From the NCBI RefSeq assembly GCF_037126465.1, contig NC_088202.1, forward strand, positions 29,062,213 to 29,126,212: a DNA stretch of 64,000 bases. Direction: 5' to 3'. A model generated the notes under the pieces. That model saw only the letters and a program-made list of their open reading frames with translations, had not been told where the DNA came from and made no database searches. Below are positions 21,735-32,090 of the stretch, piece after piece; the stretch's first letter is position 1, and every line of letters starts with the position of its first letter. This DNA comes from Ornithodoros turicata (taxonomy: Eukaryota; Arthropoda; Arachnida; Ixodida; Argasidae). The translations under genes were made by a program, and so were the position numbers.

Positions 21735-23310
21735 GTTATTAGAACGAGTTAACCCGTAAGGAGGTTACGGCCTTGCACAATGCTGCATGAGAACGAAAAA
21801 TTTGGCGAGTTAGAGAATAAAGGAAGTTTAAGCCACATGTCCGGAATTTATGTTAAATGATTGAAATGCATCTACACTGCGAAAAGCATGCGTAGGAATT
21901 TCTTCACTTTAATTCCAATTACCATTAGAGCGCGTCAAAGCTGACCCGCATAATTGGTTCCGTCGTCATATTGACCTCGAATGAAAATTTGCCGAGTTGT
22001 GTCTTTACAGGGAACAAAGGACGTTTAAGCCACAAGTTCGATATACATTATATTAAAAAATCTACATTACAAATAAACATGCTTGTAACTTTGTGCATCC
22101 TATTTAGTTTCACCATTAGAGCGCGTCCAAGTTGGCTTTCACCAGGACTCCGTCCTCACATCGATCTCGATGAATGAAAATTTGATTAGTTCCGCCTTGA
22201 CAGGGAACAAAGGACGTTTAAGCCACATGTTTGAAATTGATGGTAAATGATTGACAAGCATATACACTACAACAAACACGCGTGGCACTTTGTGCATTTC
22301 AATCAGTTTCGCCATTATAGCGCGTTAAAGTGTACCCGCACGACGATTCCGTGTCAGGTCGACCTCTATCAATGAAAATTTGATGAGTTCCGCCTTGACA
22401 GGGAACGAAGGACGTTTACGCCACATGTTTCAAATTGATGGTAAATGATGGACAAGCATCTACACTACAACATATACGCGTGGCACTTTGTGCATTGCAA
22501 TTTTTCCCCATTATAGCGCGTTAAAGTGTACCCGCGTGACGATTCCGTGTCAGGTCGACCTCTATCAATGAAAATTTGATGAGTTCCGCCTTGACAGGGA
22601 ACGAAGGACGTTTAAACCACATGTTTCAAATTTATGGTAAATGATGGACAAGCATCTACGTTACAACAAACACGCGTGGCACTTTGTGCATTTCAATTAG
22701 TTTACCATTATAGCGCGTTAAAGTGTACCCGCGTGACGATTCCGTGTTAAGTAGACCTCTGTCAATGAAAATTTGATGAGTTCCGCCTTGATAGGGAACA
22801 AAGGACGTTTAAGCCACATATTTGAAATTGATGGTAAATGATTGACAGGCATCTACACTACAACAAACACGCGTGACACTCTGTGCATTTCAATTAGTTT
22901 CGCCATTAGAGAGCGTTAAAGTGTACCCGCTCGACGATTCCGTGTCAGGTCGACCTCTATCCATGAAACTTTGACGAGACGAGTTCCACCTTGACAGGGA
23001 CAAGGGCAGGGACAAGGACGTTTAAGCTACAGCTCTTTTCCCTGAGATGTTTGCATTCGTTACAGGTCCGAAATTTATGGTAAATGTATCATGTATCAAC
23101 GCTACAACAAACACGCGTGGTAATTCGTTCATCTTAAATACCCTTACCATTAGAGCGCGTCAAAGTTGACCCACATAATTGATTCCGTTGTCACATCGAC
23201 CTGGAGTTTACAGTCAAGAAAGGGCGTTTATGCCACAAGTCCGAAATTTATTTTAAATGATTGACAATAATCTACCTTACAACAAACGCGCGTGGTATTT
23301 GCAAAACGGG
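21735..23310. repeat. Tandem array, about 196-bp unit, eight copies
   Basis: The anchor AGGACGTTTAAGCCACA or variants occurs near 21821, 22018, 22211, 22409, 22605, 22802, 23015 and 23221. Spacings are 193-198 bp except the last two (213 and 206). Each unit also holds AACAAACACGCGTGG, GCGCGTTAAAGTGTACCCGC and TGAGTTCCGCCTTGACAGGG. Central units are most alike and the edges are diverged, as in a homogenised satellite. It lies inside E2. Confidence 0.88.
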
Positions 23311-23559
23311 GATTCCTGTAGCGGTGAAGTAAGTGGGAGTGAAAGGGGAAGTCATCTGCTATTCACATATTAACTGCACAGGCGATCGCACAGCATTAGG
23401 GCAACTAAATCAAACTGAACGCCATGAAGTGCGGCATAGGTCCAGTACGGCATTATTAAGCCAAAACTCTGACGCTCTCGCCCTGCCGTTACTCTCATAC
23501 CTACCTCTGTTTAACTACCTCTACATAAAAAAAAGGAAAGAAAATGAAGAAGAAAAAAA

Positions 23560-23640
23560 AACCGAGCCAGACCGCGGTTCGAACCACGGCCCTGAAAGCA
23601 GTGACCAACATCTTCACCACTGAGCCAACGCTGCCCGTAC
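23560..23640 (-). repeat. tRNA-derived SINE head
   Basis: On the minus strand, TGGCTCAGTGGTGAAGA fits the Pol III A box, and GTGGTTCGAACCGCGG, 40 bp on, fits the B box with a paired T-arm. The acceptor ends do not pair, so this is not a functional tRNA. It is followed by a T-rich tract (A-rich on the plus strand, 23526-23562). A SINE head or tRNA pseudogene is the best reading. Confidence 0.6.
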
Positions 23641-24530
23641 CTGCTCCCTGCAGGAATGAAGGTACAGACGCTTCGCAAGCCACAACGAGCTCGTCAACAC
23701 TTCTTTCGTCGTGGGAACAAAATTGCAGCGCCCCACAACAGCGCACAAAGTTGCAAAGCGTACAAGACAAATTCAACTTTCATGTCCTACATGCGCATTT
23801 TCTGGAGAACCCACTGTTTTAGCCAAGTACAACAAAAATAGCACACCAGTGCATTCTGCCATGAAGCCAACACGGCGCAAATAAGTCCTCCAGGAACAAA
23901 ACTGCGACGCTCTTGCGCTTCCATTCCACTAGTACACCATCGATGGGCCTCTCACAGCAACACCCATGTGAGGGCTTTTCTTTCTAAAGCTCAGCGTCAA
24001 CAGATATTCTAACAAAACCAGGTGGAATACATTGCTTCAATGGAGGGCAGCGAGTACGCCGGTCAAGCCAACTTTAAGAAACCGTGTCCCGGATTTCTGG
24101 GAATGTATTTGTACATGTTATTACTTTAGAATACAGTACATTAGAATAGAGATTCATTGTGAACGGCATTTCAACATTAAGATGCATAATCACACGACCG
24201 GCAAAGATAAGAGACTGCCATCTTGTCTACGAACACCTAGCAATCAACGGTGAAAACCTTAGAATACATCGCTTGGCGTTGGGAATACAGTTGGGCGTAA
24301 ATGGCTCTTGATGATCCACATTGAGTTTGTGTGCCCACACACATTTTTGCTCGTACATACGCACAATATATGCACTGCACAGTAACTTTCAAATGATTTT
24401 GGACAAATGCATCGTACGATCATCTGCATGACTGTGGTCGTACAACCCAAGTTTAACAGTACAGGATGTAATTCGCTTCGCCGGACTCACTACCAGAACG
24501 TGTTGGTGGCCGAGCTGGGTGGGGTCACCT
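23641..24530. other. E2 interior, no gene recognised
   Basis: No domain, repeat or inverted structure is recognised in this stretch. Confidence 0.45.
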
Positions 24531-24690
24531 GAGAAATTTCAGGGGGGGGGGTGTTGCAAAAATGCAGGGAGGGTGTACACCCCCCCTAAGGGGGGTGTAG
24601 GGAAATCCCTGGGTGGGAGGACCTCTGCTAACGCGGTCCACCTTGGTGAACCGCGTCTTCGATTTTGGCCAAAATGCCACGTGGCAGTGC
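24531..24690. repeat. Cluster of perfect short hairpins
   Basis: Successive palindromes are CCTGAGAAATTTCAGG, TACACCCCCC-CTAA-GGGGGGTGTA (24575-24599), GCGGTCCACCTTGGTGAACCGC (about 24633-24654, split by a two-base loop), ATTTTGGCCAAAAT (24662-24675) and GCCACGTGGC (24676-24685). A G-run of ten lies at 24542-24551. No coding frame explains the pattern. Confidence 0.75.
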
Positions 24691-24844
24691 TGCTTGCAGT
24701 TCTGCTTGGAGAAACAGAAAATGGAACGTGTGGTGACGGTGACTGAGGATGAAAAATGAAAAAAGAGGCAGATCTCTGGAAAACTGTACCCGGTGGATAT
24801 CCACAGAGCTGAATTTTCTCACATTCAAATTAGTGTTCTAAACA

Positions 24845-25019
24845 TTTTTTTAAACGTCTTCAAGACGGCCACAAACACGTCTTCAAGACTCGGGAAAGCG
24901 TCAACTTATCCAGGGATAGAAGACGTTATGTAGATCAGATTGAAGACGTCTCCTAGATGAAAATGTGGTTGTGGCTAGACCTTTCCTCGACGTTTACAAA
25001 ACGTTTTGTGCTACTAGGG
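24845..25019. repeat. E2 right subterminal ACGTCTTC array
   Basis: Nine occurrences of ACGTC/GACGT, with ACGTCTTCAAGAC twice, close the element before the TIR ACGTTTTGTGCTACTAGGG. It mirrors the left array in word content but not base for base. Confidence 0.7.
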
Positions 25020-25255
25020 CACGGGTGTGACGTGTCTCTCGGTGGCATATTTAGCGTTAATTGGCACGGGGTGCACCGACCGATCATGCTCTCAATGTCA
25101 GCATCGATCCCCGGCCACCATAGAAAGCTTCTGGCCTTCTGCGTGACCTGAATGCAGTGCGGTGAGGATCCCCTGCCGTAGTGCTTGAGAGACAATAACT
25201 CTGGTTCCCCAAAGCAGGCAACCATCCTGAATAGATATCTCGAATAGATATCTCG
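25020..25255 (-). pseudogene. Gypsy2 integrase zinc-binding region
   Basis: The minus strand gives IQDGCLLWGTRVIV, ALRQGILTALHSGH, then in another frame TQKARSFLWWPGIDADIE and GRCTPCQ, which is the H2C2 N-terminal integrase domain. Two frame changes break it. It continues into the core domain at 18424 once E2 is removed. Confidence 0.75.
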
Positions 25256-25264
25256 AATGAATAG

Positions 25265-26391
25265 ATATGGTGATAGCCGAAGCCCGTGAGCTACCGATAG
25301 AAGTCCTACGGCAGATGGAAACCATTCGCCAGTACCTGCGCCTTAGAACGCACCACCGTCGTCATCCCCTTCTAGCAAAAATTTATCGGCGAAGCCAAAG
25401 TGCTGTCTTGAAGTGCCTAATGAAAGTGAGGCCCAAGCTTCCTCCGTTCATAATCCACCCAACAGTTCCCACGACCTCTCCGTGGTCGCTTCCGCTCCCA
25501 TCACTCTCCCTATCTGTCCCTGGCCTCAAGGTTCCAAAGCATCAAGTGGTCAAGCACCTTTAGTTCTCCAGCAGTTGGCAGCGGACATGATGTACCTGAC
25601 CACACTGCCGTCTTCACTGATGGATTCCACACGGGATGGTTCGTCGCGTGCTTTTGTTGCATTTATGCAGTCGCACGTGGATATCGTCTGTCACATCGTA
25701 CGTCATCAACATCGGCGGAGCTGTATGCCATTGTACTGTTTCTACAGCAGATCTCCCAACTTCCTCCCCGTGCCTGGGTGGTGTGTACACCGATTCGCGG
25801 GCTGCTCTGTAATGTGTGGCAACCATGGGGCTTCGTGGGTGTCTAGCCCCCATCGTGGTAGACATTCTCCACCAAGTTCGGCGTCTACATGATGAAGGTC
25901 ATCATATATCCCTGTAGTGGATTATAGGTCACTGCGTTCTAAGAGGCAATGAGGAGGCGAAGGAGAGGCGACAGAAGGGCCTTACTAACTGCATGGTTTC
26001 AACCCCTGGCTCTGGAGCAATGGCGCCGGACATCACGACTCAATCCCTAATGCATTCGGTAGACCCAAATCTGTCGTTTTCTTTCCCTACCCGTCTCCTA
26101 CGCCGTTTTACCTCCCTCCTGCGTAGACTCCGGCTCAATGTTGCTTTCACCCCGCAATTCAAATGTATGATCCGATGTTGTGACACGGGCCTCTGTTCCA
26201 CCTGCGGTGTCGTGGCGACCGCCCAGCACATTCTTATGAAATGTTCACTCTACTGCCCGCAAAGGCGGACATTGTGTGATGAGCTGGTCCGCATCAGCAA
26301 GAGGCCGCTCACCTTAGCTGCACTCATTGGCCCCTATGAAGATCCTGGGCTCCATCGTCGGGTTCTTCACCTGTTCATGGACTTCCTGTAG
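25265..26391 (+). pseudogene. I-like RT end, RNase H and C-terminus, copy B
   Basis: VIAEARELPIEVLRQMETIR continues the copy B RT after Gypsy2. RNase H pieces are spread over frames: a FTDG-type start near 25610, SHRTSSTSAELYAIVL near 25690 and VVCTDSRAALC near 25785. The final frame (25993-26391) includes FTSLLRRLRLNVAFTPQF and CSTCGVVATAQHILMKC, the Cys/His motif, and a stop at 26389. Multiple frameshifts make it non-functional. Confidence 0.75.
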
Positions 26392-26531
26392 TCCACTGGA
26401 TTGCTTCAGACCCTTTAGTTCTTTCTTGTGTTTTCATCCTTCCTTCATCATCTTCACATAATGTTCCCGTGCAATGGGGTAGGGTACCGCACCACCGCGG
26501 TGAAACACGCCATCTCATCATCATCATCATG
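26392..26531 (+). other. 3' UTR and (ATC)n tail of I-like copy B
   Basis: The UTR carries GGTACCGCACCACCGCGGTG, the counterpart of the copy A UTR block, with inverted halves (ACCGC/GCGGT). It ends in (ATC)5 at 26516-26531, then returns to Gypsy1 codons. Confidence 0.7.
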
Positions 26532-28797
26532 TTGTTGTAGTTGCGAGCACTCCCCCTGAAGGACATCGCCAGCACCTCCGCCAGCTTTTCACTCGCTTGC
26601 AAGAGTACGGACTGATCATCAATCCCAGTAAATGCTTGTTGGGCGTTGAGGAGCTGGAATTTCTAGGCCACCTCATCAACAAGAGTGGTATCGAACCTCT
26701 GCCACATCGTGTCCAGGCCTTTCAAGATTTTCCGCTACCAGACTCGCCGAAGAAGATATGTGAATTCATCGGCATGACCAACTTTTATCGCCGTTTCATT
26801 CCCCATTGCGCGCACATCATGCAACATCTTCACGCCTTATTGCCTCAGAAGCAGTTTCGCTCAGTCAATCTCGTTTGGACAGAATCGGCTCTAGAGGTGT
26901 TCCACAATCTCAAGTCCTCTCTCGCCACAACTGCTCTTCTCACGCATCCTCTCCCCGATGCACCAACAAGTCTCGTCGTGGACACTTCCACCGACGCTGT
27001 TGGTGCCGTGTTGCAGCAGGAGATAGATGGCGTGTGGACACCACTTGCATTCTTTTCGAAGCCCTTGTGGCCACCGGAGCGTAACTACAGCACCTTCGGC
27101 CGCGAGCTGCTGGTTATTTACCTTGCCATACGCCATTTCCGGTATTTCCTTGAAGGCCGCACTTTCACATGCTCACCGATCACAGGCCTCTCACCCATTC
27201 CATCCACTCAAGTAACCCAACGCTCAGTCCACGGGAAATCCGTCAGCTCGCCTTCATTGCCGAATTCACCACCGACCTCCGGCACATTAGCGGACCTCTC
27301 AACGCTGCCGCAGACGCTTTGTCACGCATTCATATTTCCGCGGCGCTCTCAGTCGGTGAACCGATAGACTTCGACGCCATGGCTCAAGCGCAAGCCAACG
27401 ACGCCGAGCTCGCGTTTCTCCGCTCCTCCCCTGGTTCCCTCTCTTGGAAGGACGTCGTACTCCCCAACTTCGCTACACCACTTTCCTGTGGCGTTTCTAC
27501 TGGCACCTCCCGCCCGTTCGTGCCAAAGGCCTTCCGTTTCCTCGTTTTTAAGGCCCTCCATTTCCCGTCGCATCCAGGCACTCGCGCCACTCAGCGGCTA
27601 GTCACTGCCCGTTTCCTGTGGCCAAGCATTAACTCCGACATCCGACAGTGGGCTCGCTCATGCCTGCAATGTCAGCGAGCAAAGATCACCCGTTACGGCA
27701 CTCTACCACCCAAGACCTTCTCTTCGCCCGGCAGTCGTTTCGAGCACGTGCATGTGGACATTGTCGAACCATTGCCCACGTCACGAGGTTTCCGGTATTT
27801 GTTCACATGCATCGACCGCTACACCCGCTGGCCAGAGGCTCAACCTATACCCGATATCACCGCAGGCACTGTCGCCCACACCTTCCCCTCAACCTGGGTC
27901 GCCCGTTTCGGCCCCCCGCTGTCATCACAACCGACAGAGGACGGCAATTCGAGTCGAAGACTTTTAAAGACCTTCTGTGCTTCCTCGGCTGCAAACGAAT
28001 TCGTACAACTGCATACCATCCTTCTGTCAAGTATGATCGGACAACGTGTCGACAGAAGTTTGTTGGACAGTTGGTTTCGTTTTATTTCTTCTTTGGCTGT
28101 TTGGCCTGCCACCGCGCGCCTTGAGCCACACGCGTTGGCACGTTCATTAAAACCGATAGTTCTTTGTCGAACAGTACTGGCTGCTCTTCTCTTCTCCTGG
28201 CATCCTACGCAACACCTTCGAGCAACGGTCTTGTGGAACGACTCCACCGGCAGATTGCTCTGCGTTGCCGCCTCGACCTCAACGCATGGGCCCACGACCT
28301 GCACGCCATCATGCTTGGGCTCCACACAGCCGTGAAAACCGACTTGCAATGCTCACCGGCAGAGTTAGTCTACGGCACTACCCTTCGTTTTCCTGGCAAA
28401 TTCTTCCTCTCCCCAACTCACCATCCTCTCGTACAATCCTCCCTCGACAACGTCCGGGAGATCTTCCGGCACATTCAGCCTATCCCAGCCCGCCTACCCT
28501 GCTCCACAAGCCCTTTCATCTTTAGGGATCGCGTTGACTCGTCACACGTCTTTGTACGGACCGACGCCACCCGCACTCCTCTCCGGCCACCTTACCAGAG
28601 CCCATACAAGGTCCTCAACCGAACGGACCGCCACTTCACCCTGGACTTGAACGGTCGTCAGGACACTGTTTCTGTGAAGCGGCTCATGCCCGCCTATCTC
28701 GACCCGCATCATATAACCCTTCCGCCGGTTTTCCCTATCGCCCCCACTCACCCTCCGCGGGGCCGCATGGTCCGTTGGACAACACCTCTCATCTGCA
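26532..28797 (+). pseudogene. Gypsy1 pol continued: RT thumb, RNase H, integrase
   Basis: It starts with VVAST, following YIDDIL of the earlier part, then YGLIINPSKCLLGVEELEFL and FIGMTNFYRRFIPHC. RNase H has LVVDTSTDAVGAVL and, after a one-base shift at about 27175, [10 protein letters not shown]. Integrase follows: [10 protein letters not shown] with CLQCQRAK (zinc region), [10 protein letters not shown] (D), ITTDRGRQF in a shifted frame (D) and [10 protein letters not shown] (E). A solo LTR splits the core at 28025-28214. The C-terminal part runs to a stop near 28815, overlapping the 3' LTR. Otherwise there are only two frameshifts, few for such a nested copy. Confidence 0.88.
28025..28214. 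mobile_element. Solo LTR, 190 bp, in Gypsy1 integrase
   Basis: The segment begins TGTCAAGTATGATCGG and ends CTACGCAACA, with TG...CA boundaries, and is flanked by a perfect 5-bp duplication CCTTC (28020-28024 and 28215-28219). Removing it with one CCTTC restores the [11 protein letters not shown] codons of the integrase. No related LTR is seen elsewhere in the window, so family and orientation are unknown. Confidence 0.85.
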
Positions 28798-28812
28798 GCG
28801 GAGGGAAAGTGG
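28798..28812 (+). promoter_or_regulatory. Gypsy1 polypurine tract
   Basis: GCGGAGGGAAAGTGG lies directly before the 3' LTR, where plus-strand DNA synthesis is primed. Confidence 0.75.
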
Positions 28813-28953
28813 TGTAGCGGCCCGACGACAACGACGAGCATCACCTGTGACTTACCCGCTCGCGCTTACCCCTTTTTGGTTCTCGTTCAGTGAAATCTTC
28901 GCTCATGCCCGCGACTAGTCTCCTGTGCGGTCGCTTGTAGCATAGGTCCTACT
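28813..28953 (+). repeat. Gypsy1 3' LTR
   Basis: 141 bp matching the 5' LTR, with about 13 differences counted by eye, roughly 91 percent identity. The last base is T where the 5' LTR has A. Divergence this high indicates an old insertion, consistent with the depth of nesting. Confidence 0.9.
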
Positions 28954-29460
28954 GGGACATGCACACTGACAACACCTGGGCCGCCTTCATTCGTATTTTT
29001 TTCCGCTGCAACAGCTGTGCGGTGGGCGGTTTACACGCAACTAGGGCCGGCTTCATTCACATTTTTCACGCTAGGCCGACTTCATTCATATTTTTTCCCA
29101 CTACAACAGCTGCGCGATGGGCGGTTTACATAAAAGTTGGGACATGCACGCTGTCATCCCAGCCAGGCAATGCTACCATCACACCTGGGTCAGCTTCAGA
29201 GGCATTTTTTTTCCTTACAACAGCCATGCAGTGGGCGGTTCACATGCAAGTATAGATAAGCAAAGGATAGCCATACACAAAAGTACAAGATGAAGTATAT
29301 TTATTAAAGCCACTAGTAACAGGAATTATGTTGTGACTCTGTGTGAAGGAGAAAAACTCCACCAAAAAACATGAAACAGAAGAAACACACAGAAGAATAT
29401 GGGAAGCTAAGTTGAATATTTCAACACGACACAATTAATCAGTTTCTTATGACGTGAATA
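28954..29460. repeat. GCCGACTT minisatellite, right of Gypsy1
   Basis: The GGGCCGACTTCATTCNTATTTTTT, CTACAACAGCTG and GGGCGGTTTACA words repeat three to four times to 29250. They are followed by a 200-bp block (GGATAGCCATACACAA to TTAATCAGTTTCTTATGA) matching 7590-7730 and 10315-10375. This is the other half of the repeat that Gypsy1 split. Confidence 0.75.
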
Positions 29461-29509
29461 GCACACATGCAAGGAAATAACGAGAAACACGATCAACAGC
29501 TAATAGAAA

Positions 29510-30040
29510 GCCAAACCCATGCATCATCCAACACGTAAACAAGAGCTACATACAGGAAAATAATTGAAAAACAATCTATCAAAACGAGAAACATTACAAA
29601 TTTAATACTGTGACCAGCACAGAGTTAACGCTGATCAAGAGAGAAACACTCTAAACGGCGCATCATCCAATACGTAAACAAAAGATACATGCAGCAAAAT
29701 AATTGAAAAAAAAAAACAATCTATCAAAACGAGAAACTTACTAATTTAATACTGTGACGAGCATAGAGCTAACGTTGAATAGCAGAGAAACACTCTAAAC
29801 GGCGCATCTGCCAACGTGTAAACAACAGGCACGTGCAGCAAAATAATTGAAAAACAGTCTATCAAAACAAGAAACTTACAAATTTAATACTGTGACTAGC
29901 ACAGAGCTAACCCTGAATAGCAGAGAAACACTCTAGCCGGCGCATCTGCCAACGTGTAAACAACAGACACATGCAGGAAAATAATAGCGAAACAAACTAT
30001 CAAAACAAGAAACATTAAAAATTTAATAACTGGAAATGGA
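29510..30040. repeat. Tandem repeat, about 140-bp unit, four copies
   Basis: The anchor GCATC(A/T)(T/G)CCAA and the words GAGAAACACTCTAAACGGC, AACAATCTATCAAAAC and TTTAATACTGTGAC recur with spacings of about 140, 144 and 138 bp. It is AT-rich and noncoding. Confidence 0.82.
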
Positions 30041-30686
30041 AATAATCTATCTTTTGAACCATCACAAAATCATCCTTGCGACCTAATCTAGTCGGACAAT
30101 ATACAGTTTTCATCCTACTCAGGCACTATAAACATTACCTTGACGGAGGTATCCAACACACAATACAGCCAAGCCAGCTATCTTTGCTACTTGAGCCTGG
30201 TGGGGGTCACGCTCTCCCTCTATACAGTCCAAAGCGAAGAAACCGCACGTCCTTTGTCAATCTATGGAGTGGGGCACTTTCTCTCTCTCTCTTTCACATT
30301 CTTTCCTCCAAAGGGGAATATTCTTAGGACTGGTCAAGTTTGCACAAAGGCGATTTTTTTATCAACTATCGCAAACAGACGTTAGCATTATTCGATTCGA
30401 AACAACACAATAAGAATTTTATCAAAACCAACCAGATGGGTCAAAGTCGCAATCTCGCCTTGTATTTCGGCCCATTCCCACTTCAATCCGTATTCAATCC
30501 AGCGTGAGTTATGGCTGGAGTGAGCCAGATATCCCACATTGGACGCCCTCCGATCTAACCCTGGGAACGAGGCTTAGACAGAGCTAGTGAGAGACTGTGC
30601 TCAGAGTGAGCGCAGTCTCGAACAACTGCGGGGGTGGATACCCCCCCCCCCAGACCCCCCCCACCCGCGCGTGTAATATGTACTGA
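30041..30686. other. Intergenic, poly-C runs at about 30640
   Basis: No gene is recognised. There are runs of 12-13 C and 8-9 C at 30641-30662 and a (CT)n run at 30281-30292. Confidence 0.5.
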
Positions 30687-30706
30687 CCTAACCTAACCTA
30701 ACCTCA
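30687..30706. repeat. Short (CCTAA)n telomere-like repeat
   Basis: CCTAACCTAACCTAACCTCA, three perfect units and a variant, is the complement of the arthropod telomere repeat TTAGG. At four units it may be chance or an interstitial relic. Confidence 0.5.
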
Positions 30707-30744
30707 CTAAGGAATTTGCAAATTACAGCGCAATTTATTACTAG

Positions 30745-30845
30745 CGACGCGTGACTTCCGGTTAGCCTTGTTCCCAGGAGGGGGGTTAGATATGGGAATT
30801 TTGCAATTTCGGTTATGGCTGCCGTCGGTCCTCAATGGGCATGTG
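30745..30845 (+). promoter_or_regulatory. Possible promoter-like element (ETS-type site)
   Basis: GACTTCCGGTTAG contains an ETS core, followed 60 bp later by GGTTATGGCTGCCG, a YY1-like word, in an otherwise AT-rich region. A 105-codon frame starts at 30835 but resembles no protein I know. It could be the first exon of an unseen gene; the support is weak. Confidence 0.2.
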
Positions 30846-32090
30846 GATGTGTTCACGGTATTTCCAGTCACTGCGGACGTACGATCTTGTGCGTTCTGTG
30901 CAGTTGTGTCTGTGGACTGTGATGTTCATTAAATATTGTGATGCTCGCCAGCCAGCTGAGGCTGCTTTGGATGATGTAGAAGAAGGCGCCCAGCGTAACT
31001 CTACGACGCATCTCTCTACGACGACATTGTGCGAAGAAGTGCACATTCATGCGAAGAAGAGAACATTTGTACATTCATGCCCATCGTCCTGCGTATGTTG
31101 GCTAAAACACTTCTTCGTTGATGCACAGATTATGTTTTGTGATTGCCAATGAACGGCAGTACTTGAAGTAGGCAGCTTCGTTTTCGCAAGTGAAGAATGT
31201 TTTCTGTCGCAAGTGCTTTGTGAAACAATTTTCTTCTGCAACGACCCTGAAAGCTATGTTGCGAACGTTTGCCAATAGAAATTTTCCAAACGCTATTGTA
31301 ACTACAAATATTTTTGCGACTGAGTTGTGGAATAATAACGTATGATAATGGTAGACTGGATTTATTCGCAAATATATATTTGGTCATCGGTTATATTTGA
31401 TAAGGCAAGTTCCATAACCACTTCGAATCCCTCGCAAATACTCCATGAATCAATTTCAACCACCATGTAACTTTTCTCTTAAAAGTCTGGTTTGGAAGTG
31501 GAACCTCTTTCATGCACCTCTTTTTGCAACCGTATCGTTCACGTCATCCCCTTCTACACTCAAAGAAAGGGGCTTAAGGACGGTGTGTGTTTAGCTGTAT
31601 CGTAAAAGACCTTTCCCGCCGTCCAGTCTAATGACATTCATATTCACACGTAGCATATACATTTCAGTGCTCCACATACGCAAGCATATTGACGTAACAT
31701 GAAAAAGGATTGGTTGGTGATTCACATGAATTAACAGAAAGCCTGACTGAATAGATATAACATGAAAAACGGTTAAAACTCGGCCTGGTTGGTGATCACG
31801 GGAAGAAAGTTGCAGAATGTCATATTCACATAGTTTACTCTCTACCACGAAAGTGTGATAAGGTATATCGGGGAATCATCAAGGTGCATAAACAGAGCGA
31901 GTGTTTTGGCTGGTTGATAAAGCACTGGTTTTTTTCAATTGTTTTTAATTGAAAGGTGCATGAACACTCGTTTAAAAGAACATTCAACTAATACCTCTAA
32001 TAGATACGGTGCATTGGGGGACCACTTATTTACATGTGGATGTGACAATGAAAAAATGGCTAGGAAGCAAGCGAGCTGGTGAAGATGATG
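30846..32090. other. Intergenic, nothing recognised
   Basis: No domain, TIR pair or tandem unit is identified. Confidence 0.45.

Larger units (their letters stand above)
18425..25019. mobile_element. E2: 6.6-kb TIR element with ACGTCTTC-rich ends
   Basis: The termini are CCCTAGTAGCACAAAACGT and its reverse complement. The flanks repeat CA (TG on the minus strand), or three bases if the last G of one TIR is counted. Removing the element and one dinucleotide restores the Gypsy2 integrase frame across the junction. About 290 bp at the left and 170 bp at the right are packed with ACGTCTTC/GAAGACGT words in both orientations. The interior contains other repeats but no recognisable transposase, so it is non-autonomous or a composite. 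Short duplication and subterminal arrays recall CMC or Academ elements, but this is inference. Confidence 0.8.
17351..25267 (-). mobile_element. Gypsy2: 5'-truncated minus-strand Gypsy element
   Basis: On the minus strand the order is an integrase zinc-binding region (25255-25020), the integrase core and C-terminus (18424-17535), a polypurine tract and one 161-bp LTR (17523-17363). Gag, protease and polymerase and the other LTR are absent. The right junction has three copies of ATAGATATCTCGA-like words (25225-25262). The integrase is split by E2. Both ends adjoin I-like copy B sequence, so it inserted there or was brought in by rearrangement. Confidence 0.8.
14025..26531 (+). mobile_element. 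I-like non-LTR retrotransposon copy B with nested inserts
   Basis: It begins abruptly inside ORF1, after the Gypsy1 YIDDIL codons, and ends in (ATC)n at about 26516-26531. The order is ORF1 C-terminal half, ORF2 endonuclease, linker, RT, RNase H and 3' UTR, the same order and subfamily as copies A and C. It contains a polypyrimidine insert (16316-16527) and Gypsy2 with E2 (17351-25267). About 80 RT codons are missing across the Gypsy2 junction. No clear target duplication is visible. Confidence 0.85.
10806..28953 (+). mobile_element. Gypsy1: Ty3/Gypsy LTR retrotransposon, degenerate, heavily invaded
   Basis: Matching 141-bp LTRs begin TGTAGCGGCCCG; the left ends CCTACA and the right CCTACT. 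They differ at about 13 positions by eye. Inside, in order, are a primer binding site, Gag, protease, reverse transcriptase, RNase H, integrase and a polypurine tract, the Ty3/Gypsy order with integrase last. Four inserts interrupt it: a hAT-type MITE, I-like copy B with its own nested load, and a solo LTR, plus the elements inside B. Without inserts it would be roughly 4.4 kb. The flanks share only GGG plus a purine, so the target duplication is imperfect. Confidence 0.9.

Noticed and set aside
23560..23640. tRNA gene
   Set aside because: A and B box-like words are present but the acceptor stem does not pair and the anticodon arm is poor; kept as a SINE head.
14025..26531. Target duplication for I-like copy B
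   Set aside because: No repeated word flanks the junctions beyond one or two bases, so none is claimed.
30687..30706. Telomere or internal telomere array
   Set aside because: Only three to four CCTAA units; too short to support more than a word match.
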